Below are positions 24,674 through 32,337 of a stretch of 64,000 nucleotides of DNA, piece by piece. Positions within the stretch are counted from its first letter, which is position 1. Each line of letters starts with the position of its first letter. The translations under genes were made by a program, and so were the position numbers. This DNA comes from VXPQ01 sp965248175. GTDB taxonomy: Bacteria > Bacteroidota > Rhodothermia > Rhodothermales > VXPQ01. The stretch spans positions 2,604,001 to 2,668,000 of the forward strand of contig OZ252093.1 in NCBI GenBank assembly GCA_965248175.1. Direction: 5' to 3'. The notes beneath the pieces were generated by a model. The model had not been told where the DNA came from. It did no database searches and saw nothing but the letters and a program-made list of their open reading frames with translations.

Positions 24674-27306
24674 TCCTGCTCCTCCATCCACGCGCGCAAC
24701 CTCCGGTGCATGGTCTCCTGGCGATCGAGATATTCGGCCCGGCCGGCAAGATTTACCTGCTCGTGGGGGTCCGCTTCCAGGTCGTAGAACTCCAGTTCGG
24801 GACGGTGCTGGTAACGAGTCACCAGTTCCCGGGCGCGCTCGTCGGTGGAACTCAGCGCACGCCAGGAATAGAAAAAGCCGTCGCTGCCGGTCTCAGTGAT
24901 AATGTTCGTAAAGCGGTCCTCTGGCGCCAGATTCCAGATCAACTTGTAGCGCTGGTCGCGGATTGATCGGATCGGGTATGGCTCCTGTGCATTCAGGATG
25001 CCGGTCGTGGTGTGAATACCATAGACGAATTCGTGGTGCTGCAGCTCATCGTTCGGAATATCGGGCGCAAGAAGTAGAGGAAACAGGCTATGGCCCTCCA
25101 GATCAGGCGCCGGCCAGACACCCGCGGCTTCGATCCAGGTGGGAAGCAAATCGTTGATCTGGAGAAGAGCGTTCGATGTACGGCCAGGGGCGATACGACC
25201 CCTCCAGCGCACGACGAGGGATCCGCGCACACCAGCGTCATACAGTGTCCACTTGGCGAACGGTGCACTCATTCCCTGTTCGGTATAGAACATGATCAGG
25301 GTGTTATCCTGTTGGGCGTATTGCTCCAGCCGATCCAGCACTTGGCCAAGTTGGCCGTCCATGAAGGTAATCTCGGCGTAATAGCGAGTAAGTGCCTCAC
25401 GAGTCTCCGGAGTGTCCACGAAATAGGATGGAAGGATAAGCGAGGGCGCGTCATACCGTGAAGGATCGCCTTTGCTCCAGGGCTGATGCGGCTCGGTAGA
25501 AGCAACGACCAGTGCGAAGGGCTGGCGTGGGTCGCGAGCGATGAACTCACCGATACGATCATAATCGAGTTCTCTTCCACCTACCTCTTCGAAGGGATAG
25601 GATGCCTGCGGCGCCACATGGAACTTGCCCGCCAGGCCCACCCTGTAGCCCAGGTCGGTGAGGTAGTGCGCCATGCTGCGGGTACCCTCGTAGGCTCTTG
25701 CATGGTTCGGCCAGGCGCCACTCCGCACCGGATAGCGGCCATTGTATAGCATGTGCCGTGTGGGTGAGCACATTGCGCTGCCGGTGAACATATGCGTAAA
25801 GGTAACACCAGAGGCTGCAAGGCGGTCGATGTTTGGCGTATGGACCACCGGGTTTCCAAGAGCTCCCGCATCGCTGTAGGTCATGTCGTCGGCGATGAAG
25901 AGCAGGATGTTCGGGCGTTCCGCCGGGGGGCGCCATTGCGAAGATGTACCCTGCGGCGGCCTCCAGGCGCCAGCGGTTCGGATGGATCCGGCTTTGGACG
26001 CAAGCAATGCATCGAGCGCGGTGACCTGTGCTGGAGCCTCGGGGGGTACATCGCCGGTTGTGATCGGCGCATGCTCTCCCGGATCCGCAACAAGATCGAA
26101 CAGGCGACCATCCTCGTACCGCTTGAATCGGTGGTCGAAAACATAACGGACCGGCGGCCCAGGGAACCACCGGGGTTCGTAATGGACAAACAAGCCGCTG
26201 CGTTCCAATGCGGGCTCACCTCTCAACATGGGAAGCAGGCTTGTGCCGTCGAGTTCGAGACCGTCCGGAAGGTCTGCGGCAGCGACTTCCACCAGCGTCG
26301 GGAACACGTCGCCCACATCCACAAGGGTCTGGTTCGTCCGACCGGGCGAAATCGTCCCGGGCCACCATGCAAGGAACGGCACATGGGTGCCCGCCTGAAG
26401 AGGCGTGCCTTTCCCGCCGCGAATAGCCCGCCCGTTTCTCATCGAGACCATCGCGGAAGAAGTGCCGTTGTCTCCAATGAACAACAGCAGGGTATTGCGA
26501 TCGAGTCCATGTTCCACCAGCCTGGTGCGCACCCGCCCTACAAGGTGATCCATATATGCAACCATGGCTGCGAACCGGTCTTCTTTTGTTGCAGCGTCGG
26601 GATCGTGCGGAGTGGTCACGAACGGATCGTGCGGCAACACCATGGGATAGTAGAGCAAGAACGGCTTGCGGCTTGCCGGGTCGGCCGCCGCGTGTTCGTC
26701 AATCACGTCGAGCACAAACTCGTTGATCAGGTCAGGACCGAAAACCTCCTCTCCCCAGGTTTCCTTCACGCCGTTTGTGACAAACGTCGGCCCCCAATAC
26801 CGGGAGCCGCGTTGCTCGCGGCGTACTTGCCACAGGCGGTGTTCGTCGAAACCCGCCTTCTCCGGGTAGGTCCCCTCGTGAATAACGAAGAGATTATTTG
26901 CCAACTGCCACTTCCCGGCAATCACCGTGCGATACCCGGCCTGGGACAGCACGTGAGCGAAGGTGGTTTGATCGGCATCGAGGTGAGAAAACTCGCGGTA
27001 GTTACGATAATTGTGCAGCCCCGTCATCAACTTGACTCTGGTGGGCGTACACAGCGGCTGCGAGTGGCCGTGATCGAAACGCAGGCCCTCGGCGGCAAGA
27101 CGGTCAAGTTCAGGCGTTCGGTACGATGAACCGCCGTAAGCTCCCAACGTTTCGACACCGAGATCATCGGCAAGGATGACGATGATATTCGGCCGATCGG
27201 CTTCCTGTGCGGCGGCGCAATGCACAACCGGCAAGCAAGACAGCACGGCAAGCATCGAAACGAAGCCGTGAAAAACGTATCGGGAAAGCGCACAAGGACG
27301 ATTCAT
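24661..27306 (-). CDS. Exported protein with two fused sulfatase domains
   Basis: 881 residues. Signal peptide about 1-34. Domain 1 (about 38-415): DDLG metal site at 47-50, formylglycine motif C86-T-P-T-R90, GKW at about 131, GDNG at 278-281. Domain 2 (about 464-870): DDM at 473-475, motif C513-S-P-T-R517, GKFH, and a later metal-ligand region. Both halves keep the C-x-P-x-R core that sulfatase-maturing enzymes convert to formylglycine, so both may be active on sulfate esters (polysaccharides are the usual substrates in this phylum). The last four codons and the stop (24661-24675) are derived from IS sequence, so the original C-terminus has been replaced. No maturase gene is nearby. Confidence 0.88.
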   Translation of the reverse strand: MNRPCALSRYVFHGFVSMLAVLSCLPVVHCAAAQEADRPNIIVILADDLGVETLGAYGGSSYRTPELDRLAAEGLRFDHGHSQPLCTPTRVKLMTGLHNYRNYREFSHLDADQTTFAHVLSQAGYRTVIAGKWQLANNLFVIHEGTYPEKAGFDEHRLWQVRREQRGSRYWGPTFVTNGVKETWGEEVFGPDLINEFVLDVIDEHAAADPASRKPFLLYYPMVLPHDPFVTTPHDPDAATKEDRFAAMVAYMDHLVGRVRTRLVEHGLDRNTLLLFIGDNGTSSAMVSMRNGRAIRGGKGTPLQAGTHVPFLAWWPGTISPGRTNQTLVDVGDVFPTLVEVAAADLPDGLELDGTSLLPMLRGEPALERSGLFVHYEPRWFPGPPVRYVFDHRFKRYEDGRLFDLVADPGEHAPITTGDVPPEAPAQVTALDALLASKAGSIRTAGAWRPPQGTSSQWRPPAERPNILLFIADDMTYSDAGALGNPVVHTPNIDRLAASGVTFTHMFTGSAMCSPTRHMLYNGRYPVRSGAWPNHARAYEGTRSMAHYLTDLGYRVGLAGKFHVAPQASYPFEEVGGRELDYDRIGEFIARDPRQPFALVVASTEPHQPWSKGDPSRYDAPSLILPSYFVDTPETREALTRYYAEITFMDGQLGQVLDRLEQYAQQDNTLIMFYTEQGMSAPFAKWTLYDAGVRGSLVVRWRGRIAPGRTSNALLQINDLLPTWIEAAGVWPAPDLEGHSLFPLLLAPDIPNDELQHHEFVYGIHTTTGILNAQEPYPIRSIRDQRYKLIWNLAPEDRFTNIITETGSDGFFYSWRALSSTDERARELVTRYQHRPELEFYDLEADPHEQVNLAGRAEYLDRQETMHRRLRAWMEEQDALR

Positions 27307-27437
27307 GGTGAAACAGTACCGTGGGGCATAGTAATCGGATTACCGGGAATAAAACATACAGGAATATACACCTTTTCCCCTGTCTCCCCTTATTGTCCGA
27401 ATTTCGTACTTTGGCGATGAGCGAAAAGAATTAAGGT

Positions 27438-28370
27438 ATGCCTTTCAGAGATTTTCTCCAGAGCGAACGGTTTCAATCCTTCCTCACCGGGGGCGCAGCG
27501 CAGGACGTATGGATTTCCATCTTGCTGGTGCTGGCCGCGGCGATCCTGGCATACGCCCTGCGACGCGTGCTGTCGCGCTATATCGAAGAAGCGGACCGGC
27601 GGTACCGGGTGTCGAAAATTGCCGGTCGGATGATCGGCCTGTTCACTGCCCTTGCGATCCTCTATGTATGGTCAGCAGGACAGGGGCCGGGGCCGGCCAC
27701 GATTCTCACAGTCGTCGGCGCAGGGCTCGCCATTGCCATGCGGGAGGTGCTCCTTTCCTTTGTCGCATGGATCCACATGCTGGTTCGGGCGCCGTACAAG
27801 AGCGGAGACCGCATTGAGGTAAATGACCTGCACGGCGACGTGATCGACATTCGCCCCCTGCACAGCACACTGATGGAAACGGGGGGATGGGTCGACGCCG
27901 ATCAGAGCACAGGCCGCATTGTGCATTTTCCGAACAGCTGGTTCTACCAGTATGGAGTGTATAATTACACGCAGGGCTTCCGGTTTGTGTGGAATGAAAT
28001 CCCCTTTACCGTCACCTTTCGTTCGGACTGGAATGCGGCCCGGGATATCCTTATGAAACTGGCCTCCGAGACAACCGGGCCTATAGAGCAGCAGGCCCGG
28101 GAAGAACTCCGGCAGATGTCGCATGAATACCTCATTTACTACAAGGTACTGACTCCGTTTGTGTATGTGCGCGCAACACAGAACGGGATCCGCCTATCCC
28201 TCCGACACCTTACCGAGGCGCGGGGGCGCCGGAATACCGAACATATGCTCACGATGCGCATCCTGGAAGCATTCCGGGAACATGGAGGCATCGAACTCTC
28301 GTACATGATGATCGGTTACGAACCCGGTGACAGCGAGCAAAACAGAAGAGTGACAGAGGTGCTTTCGTAA
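27438..28370 (+). CDS. MscS-family small-conductance mechanosensitive channel
   Basis: 310 residues. Two or three N-terminal membrane helices (about 20-45, 60-80, 85-110), then the MscS beta-domain: 'ILTVVGAGLAIAMREVLLSFVAWIHMLVRAPYKSGDRIEVNDLHGDVIDIRPLHSTLME', corresponding to the pore-lining TM3 and the conserved 'f.iGD.I.v....G.V..I..r.T.l'. A longer C-terminal cytoplasmic region follows. The channel opens on hypo-osmotic membrane tension. It ends 58 bp before the trp leader peptide; no terminator was found between them, so some read-through into the trp leader is possible. Confidence 0.9.
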   Translation: MPFRDFLQSERFQSFLTGGAAQDVWISILLVLAAAILAYALRRVLSRYIEEADRRYRVSKIAGRMIGLFTALAILYVWSAGQGPGPATILTVVGAGLAIAMREVLLSFVAWIHMLVRAPYKSGDRIEVNDLHGDVIDIRPLHSTLMETGGWVDADQSTGRIVHFPNSWFYQYGVYNYTQGFRFVWNEIPFTVTFRSDWNAARDILMKLASETTGPIEQQAREELRQMSHEYLIYYKVLTPFVYVRATQNGIRLSLRHLTEARGRRNTEHMLTMRILEAFREHGGIELSYMMIGYEPGDSEQNRRVTEVLS

Positions 28371-28392
28371 AAACACAGCTCCTTGCATGTCC

Positions 28393-28421
28393 TTGCTTTT
28401 CACTGGTTCAGGATATATCTT
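28393..28421 (+). promoter_or_regulatory. Candidate trp operon promoter
   Basis: -35 TTGCTT (28393-28398), 17-nt spacer, -10 TATCTT followed by G (28416-28421). Transcription would start around 28428, so the leader-peptide ATG (28429) would be at or next to the RNA 5' end. That is unusual, so this promoter should be taken as tentative. Confidence 0.35.
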
Positions 28422-28428
28422 GGATGAT

Positions 28429-28527
28429 ATGATCGGACAATGTGTACATAGCAGCATCCACGTTCATGCCGGCGGCTGGTGGCGCAGATCGCCGGACAGT
28501 GGGATCCGCCTTGCGTGTACGTCATAA
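28429..28527 (+). CDS. trpL: trp operon leader peptide
   Basis: A 32-codon frame that no standard length filter would keep: it begins MIGQCVHSSIHVHAGGWW and ends at TAA (28525-28527). Codons 17 and 18 are consecutive TGG (28477-28482), the only two Trp codons. Tandem Trp in a short frame just ahead of a terminator and trpE is the hallmark of ribosome-mediated attenuation: if charged tRNA-Trp is short, the ribosome stalls here. No strong Shine-Dalgarno is present. The peptide itself probably has no function. Confidence 0.8.
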   Translation: MIGQCVHSSIHVHAGGWWRRSPDSGIRLACTS

Positions 28528-28595
28528 TTGCCGCCATGCAGTATGCGCGGTCAGGCCGTATCCCCACTGTTCAGATAGAACAGTGGGTTTTTTTT
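28471..28595 (+). promoter_or_regulatory. trp attenuator (regions 1-4)
   Basis: Region 1 (28471-28493) holds the Trp codons and can fold with 28506-28510 (GGCGG/CCGCC) around an inner GGCG/CGCC hairpin. Region 2 (28496-28510) can instead pair with region 3 (28554-28570): eight contiguous pairs ACAGTGGG/CCCACTGT plus about six more across small bulges, forming an antiterminator. Region 3 also pairs perfectly with region 4 to form the terminator, so the two folds exclude each other. ACAGTGGG occurs twice (28496-28503 and 28580-28587), which is what allows the switch. The leader stop codon (28525) lies beyond region 2, so a ribosome finishing the peptide would block region 2 and favour termination. 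Confidence 0.8.
28563..28595 (+). terminator. Attenuator terminator upstream of trpE
   Basis: Perfect 10-bp stem CCCACTGTTC (28563-28572) / GAACAGTGGG (28578-28587), 5-nt loop AGATA, followed by eight T (28588-28595). It lies 22 nt before the trpE start, with no gene ending nearby that would need it. Confidence 0.93.
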
Positions 28596-28616
28596 GTGGT
28601 TTTTTATTTGCAGACC

Positions 28617-30101
28617 ATGCCGCTTGAAGATTTCATACGCCTTGTTGACGCCCACCGGGACAAGGGCAATCTGGTCGTACCGATCTGCCGGCGCCTCAGC
28701 GCCGACCTCCTGACGCCCGTCTCAGCTTTCCTCGCATTCCGCGAAGGAAGCCGGTATTGTTTTCTGCTCGAAAGCGTCGAAGGCGGCGAGAAACTGGCGC
28801 GCTACTCCTTCCTCGGGAAAAACCCGTTCCGCATTGTGCGCGCTTTTGGTCCGCGTACGATCGCCGAAGACGCCGATGGAACCGTTCGCGAACTGAAGGG
28901 AAATATTTTTGAGGTGATGCAACGGGAAATGGACCGGTATACGGAAGTCCGAACAAGCGGCCTCCCCCAGATCGCAACCGGCGCTGTGGGATACCTGGGC
29001 TACGATGCCGTACGCCTCGTGGAACGTTTACCCAATGTGCCGCCTGACGACCTGCACATTCCGGACGCCATCTGGTGTTTTTACGATACGCTGGTCGCCT
29101 TCGACCACGTAAAGCGCCAACTGGTCCTGATCTCCTGCGCATTCGTGGACGAGGGAGACGACCCCGCCGACGCCTATTTCAGAGCCTCCGGGCGCATCGA
29201 CGCACTGGAGGCGGAACTCTCGGAAACAACCCCGTCCAAACCGGAATCCATACGGATTCTGCAGGAGGAAATGGACTCTAATTTCGAGCGGGCAGAGTTC
29301 GAAGAGGCCGTTGAAAAGGTCAAGCGGTATATCTACGAGGGAGATATTTTCCAGGCCGTGCTATCACAGCGTTTCTCCATGCCGTACGAGGGGGATCGCA
29401 TCAACCTGTATCGCGCGCTGCGGCAGGTAAATCCGTCCCCGTATCTGTTCTATCTCGATTTCGACGATTTTTCGCTGATAGGCTCCTCACCCGAAGTACT
29501 TGTGCGTATCGAGGGCGACACGGCGGAGGTGTTACCCATCGCAGGCACACGGCCCCGGGGCGCCACGGAGGAAGACGACCGGCGACTCGAGGCAGAGCTG
29601 CTTGCCGACCCCAAGGAGCGTGCAGAACACCTGATGCTTGTGGACCTTGGCCGGAACGACCTGGGACGGGTCTGCCGGCATGGTTCCGTTAAAGTAGACA
29701 GATACGCCTACGTGGAACGGTATTCGCATGTCATGCATATCGTGTCATCGGTATCCGGCGAGCTGGATCGCAGAAGAGGGGCAATGGATGTACTCGCGGC
29801 CTGCTTCCCGGCAGGCACCGTAAGCGGAGCGCCTAAAGTACGCGCCATGGAAATCATTGACGAACTCGAACCATCCGCAAGAGGCGCCTATGCCGGCGCA
29901 GTCGGCCATGTGGATTATTCGGGCAACATGGACACCTGCATCGCTATCAGAACCATGCTCGTTCAAAAAGATCGGGTCTACGTACAAGCAGGATGCGGTC
30001 TGGTCGCAGACAGCAAGCCGTCCAGCGAATTTGAGGAAACTGTCAACAAGGCACGCGCTCTGAAAGAAGCGATCCTCCTTGCCTCGGAGGGGTTGCTATG
30101 A
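28617..30101 (+). CDS. trpE: Anthranilate synthase component I
   Basis: 494 residues from the ATG at 28617 (MPLEDFIRLVDAHRDKGN); the frame extends upstream only through the attenuator. The N-terminal feedback site LLES is present (CFLLESVEGG, about residue 44), so inhibition by L-Trp is expected. Catalytic domain (about 235-490): 'YIYEGDIFQAVLSQRFSMPY', 'PIAGTRPRGATEEDD', 'LMLVDLGRNDLGRVC', 'GTVSGAPKVRAMEIIDELEP', 'QAGCGLVADS'. Makes anthranilate from chorismate together with TrpG, encoded 1.6 kb downstream. First structural gene of the attenuated trp operon. Confidence 0.97.
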   Translation: MPLEDFIRLVDAHRDKGNLVVPICRRLSADLLTPVSAFLAFREGSRYCFLLESVEGGEKLARYSFLGKNPFRIVRAFGPRTIAEDADGTVRELKGNIFEVMQREMDRYTEVRTSGLPQIATGAVGYLGYDAVRLVERLPNVPPDDLHIPDAIWCFYDTLVAFDHVKRQLVLISCAFVDEGDDPADAYFRASGRIDALEAELSETTPSKPESIRILQEEMDSNFERAEFEEAVEKVKRYIYEGDIFQAVLSQRFSMPYEGDRINLYRALRQVNPSPYLFYLDFDDFSLIGSSPEVLVRIEGDTAEVLPIAGTRPRGATEEDDRRLEAELLADPKERAEHLMLVDLGRNDLGRVCRHGSVKVDRYAYVERYSHVMHIVSSVSGELDRRRGAMDVLAACFPAGTVSGAPKVRAMEIIDELEPSARGAYAGAVGHVDYSGNMDTCIAIRTMLVQKDRVYVQAGCGLVADSKPSSEFEETVNKARALKEAILLASEGLL

Positions 30102-30147
30102 CCGCCGTGCATCGTATATCTGTATCACTGGCTATTTGCCTTGTATC

Positions 30148-30612
30148 ATGGGAATTAAAAACCTTTTTCTGAACAAGGGGTGGGCGGGGAAAACCCTCTC
30201 GCGCGAAGAAACCGCCGCACGGCTAAACCCCGTTATTCGTTCTCATTGCGCACTGAATCATTCGCATGAATATGCAGTGCGTTCCCTCGAAGACCGGGAC
30301 GCTGCCGGAAAACTGTCCACGCTTCAAAGGACGGCCCGCATGGATGTAGGGAAACTGAGTGAAGTGGTGCTCAGTGCGGGAGGCGTGCCGTTCAACGGCA
30401 CCGAGATGGAACCAGAGGATTTTGACCTCGGAAAATGCGACAGCGACATCGTGACAGCGCTCAGAAATCTGGAGAGCGACTTCGAGAAGTTGCTCCATGC
30501 TGAACTTGGCATGGAACACCAGATGCTCACGCGGGCCATCCTCGACGTTGTCCTGAAAAACACCCATGTGCGGCTGGAGTACGTGCGAAAACTGGTCTTG
30601 CAGAACCGCTGA
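30148..30612 (+). CDS. Helical (possibly ferritin-like) protein inside the trp operon
   Basis: 154 residues from the ATG at 30148 (MGIKNLFLNKGWAG). I do not recognise the family with certainty. The sequence is predicted almost wholly helical: a segment with 'RSHCALNHSHEYAVRSLED', a second with 'RTARMDVGKLSEVVLSAGG', and two long helices after 'DFDLGKCDSDIVTALRNLES' containing E and H residues (HAELGMEHQ). This spacing recalls ferritin-like four-helix proteins (for instance the DUF2383 type), but metal ligands cannot be assigned. It sits between trpE (46 bp) and trpS (34 bp), same strand, so it is cotranscribed and under the same attenuator. Confidence 0.6.
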   Translation: MGIKNLFLNKGWAGKTLSREETAARLNPVIRSHCALNHSHEYAVRSLEDRDAAGKLSTLQRTARMDVGKLSEVVLSAGGVPFNGTEMEPEDFDLGKCDSDIVTALRNLESDFEKLLHAELGMEHQMLTRAILDVVLKNTHVRLEYVRKLVLQNR

Positions 30613-30646
30613 TCTCTCCAGCCAACCTTTCGTACCTGTTGCACCC

Positions 30647-31699
30647 ATGTCTTCCGAACGCATCGACTCATCCATGCCCTCCCCCGTTCTCCGCAAAGGC
30701 AGCGAAGTGATCGTTTCCGGTATTCAACCGTCGGGTGCATTGCATCTCGGGAATTATTTCGGGGCGCTCCGACAACACATCCAGCTTCATAAAACGCATG
30801 AGGCGTACTACTTTATCGTCAACTACCACACCCTGACGACGCTCCAGGACCGGGACAAACTGAGGTGCTATACACTGGATGTAGCGCTCGACTACCTTGC
30901 CCTCGGATTCGACCCCCAGGCCGCATGCCTCTTCATGCAGAGTGACGTGCCGGAAGTCACCGAGCTGGCATGGATTTTTAACAACCTTGCCACGGTATCT
31001 CAACTGGAGAAAGGGGTGGCCTACAAGGACAAGGTTGCACAGGGCATAACCGCAAATGCGGGTCTGTTTACCTATCCCGTACTGCAGGCAGCGGATATTC
31101 TGATCTACGGAGGTACGCTGGTGCCGGTGGGCGCGGATCAGAAACAGCATATCGAAATGACGCGGGTCCTGGCGGAGCGGTTTAACCGTACGTATTGCCC
31201 GGAGGACGATCCGGTCTTTCCCGTACCCGAACCCTACATCCTTTCCGACGTGGCGGTCGTACCCGGACTGGACGGCCGGAAAATGTCCAAGAGTTACGAA
31301 AATGCGATCGGCATCTTCGAAGAAGGAAAAGCCCTGAAGAAAAAAGTGATGAGCATCGTGACCGATTCGACGCCGCTCGAAGCGCCGAAAGATCCGGAGC
31401 ACGACAATGTGTTTACACTCATCCGGCTGTTCGCCGACAACGAAACGCGGGAACGTATTGCAGAGGCTTACCGTGCAGGAGGATTTGGATACGGGCACGC
31501 GAAAAAGGAATTGCTCACCCTCATCGACGAGCATTTTGCGGAAGCGCGCATCCGACGCAAGGAACTGGCCCGGCGTCCGGACGATGTGTTCGACATATTG
31601 CGCGAAGGGGGCCGCAAGGCCCGGGAACGGGCCGGTGAATACATGGAACGCGTACGAGAGCGCGTTGGGCTGATCACTACCTATAAGGCAGCGCCATGA
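30647..31699 (+). CDS. trpS: Tryptophanyl-tRNA synthetase
   Basis: 350 residues from the ATG at 30647 (MSSERIDSSMPSPVLRKG). Class I synthetase signatures: HLGN for HIGH (residues 33-36, within SGIQPSGALHLGNYFGAL) and KMSKS (GLDGRKMSKSYENAIG, about 210). Also 'AYYFIVNYHTLTT' and 'PVGADQKQHIEMTR', specific to TrpRS. Charges tRNA-Trp. Its placement inside the trp operon means the attenuator, which senses charged tRNA-Trp, also sets the level of the charging enzyme. The stop overlaps the trpG start (ATGA). Confidence 0.97.
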   Translation: MSSERIDSSMPSPVLRKGSEVIVSGIQPSGALHLGNYFGALRQHIQLHKTHEAYYFIVNYHTLTTLQDRDKLRCYTLDVALDYLALGFDPQAACLFMQSDVPEVTELAWIFNNLATVSQLEKGVAYKDKVAQGITANAGLFTYPVLQAADILIYGGTLVPVGADQKQHIEMTRVLAERFNRTYCPEDDPVFPVPEPYILSDVAVVPGLDGRKMSKSYENAIGIFEEGKALKKKVMSIVTDSTPLEAPKDPEHDNVFTLIRLFADNETRERIAEAYRAGGFGYGHAKKELLTLIDEHFAEARIRRKELARRPDDVFDILREGGRKARERAGEYMERVRERVGLITTYKAAP

Positions 31700-32310
31700 T
31701 TCTCGTCATCGACAACTATGATTCGTTCACGTACAACCTCGTACACCTTGTGGGACGCCGCACGAGCGACCTCGAGGTAGTGCGAAACGATGTGCTCGAT
31801 GTGGACGCCGTGCGTGATCGGGCGCCGAGGGGTATCCTCATTTCGCCGGGGCCGGGCCGCCCTGCCGATGCCGGCGTGACGGAGGCGATCGTGAGCGCCC
31901 TGGGGTCCTCCGTGCCAATCCTCGGTGTATGCCTCGGACACCAGGCGATCGGCGAGGTATACGGTGGACGGATCGGCTATGCCCCCACGCTGATGCATGG
32001 AAAAACGAGCGGAATAGAACACGATGGACGAGGCGTGTTCCGGAACGTCAGCAATCCGTTCACGGCCACGCGGTATCATTCTCTCGTGGTGGACCGGGCC
32101 AGCGTACCTGCCTGTCTGGATATATCGGCGGAAACGAAAGACGGCGTCGTCATGGGCCTGCGGCACCGGGAGTATCCGGTTGAAGGTATCCAGTTTCACC
32201 CGGAAAGCGTACTGACGGACGAAGGGCCTCGGATCCTCGACAATTGGCTGGAAGAGGTGCTGGGCAGCACAGTGGATAGTGCAACGGGGAACCCGGCAGC
32301 GATTTCCTGA
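31696..32310 (+). CDS. trpG: Anthranilate synthase component II (glutamine amidotransferase)
   Basis: 204 residues. Class I amidotransferase triad: nucleophile C79 in GVCLGHQAIGE, and His/Glu in 'EGIQFHPESVLT' (about 168-170). N-terminal 'ILVIDNYDSFTYNLVHLVG' and oxyanion-strand 'SPGPGRPADAG' are typical. Supplies ammonia from glutamine to TrpE. Only one such gene is seen in the window and the PabB at 59-61 kb lacks an adjacent pabA, so this subunit may serve both enzymes, as in Bacillus (inference). Overlaps trpS by 4 bp; trpD follows 27 bp later. Confidence 0.95.
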   Translation: MILVIDNYDSFTYNLVHLVGRRTSDLEVVRNDVLDVDAVRDRAPRGILISPGPGRPADAGVTEAIVSALGSSVPILGVCLGHQAIGEVYGGRIGYAPTLMHGKTSGIEHDGRGVFRNVSNPFTATRYHSLVVDRASVPACLDISAETKDGVVMGLRHREYPVEGIQFHPESVLTDEGPRILDNWLEEVLGSTVDSATGNPAAIS

Positions 32311-32337
32311 CCCGATCCACGCTTTTCCACCCGTATC

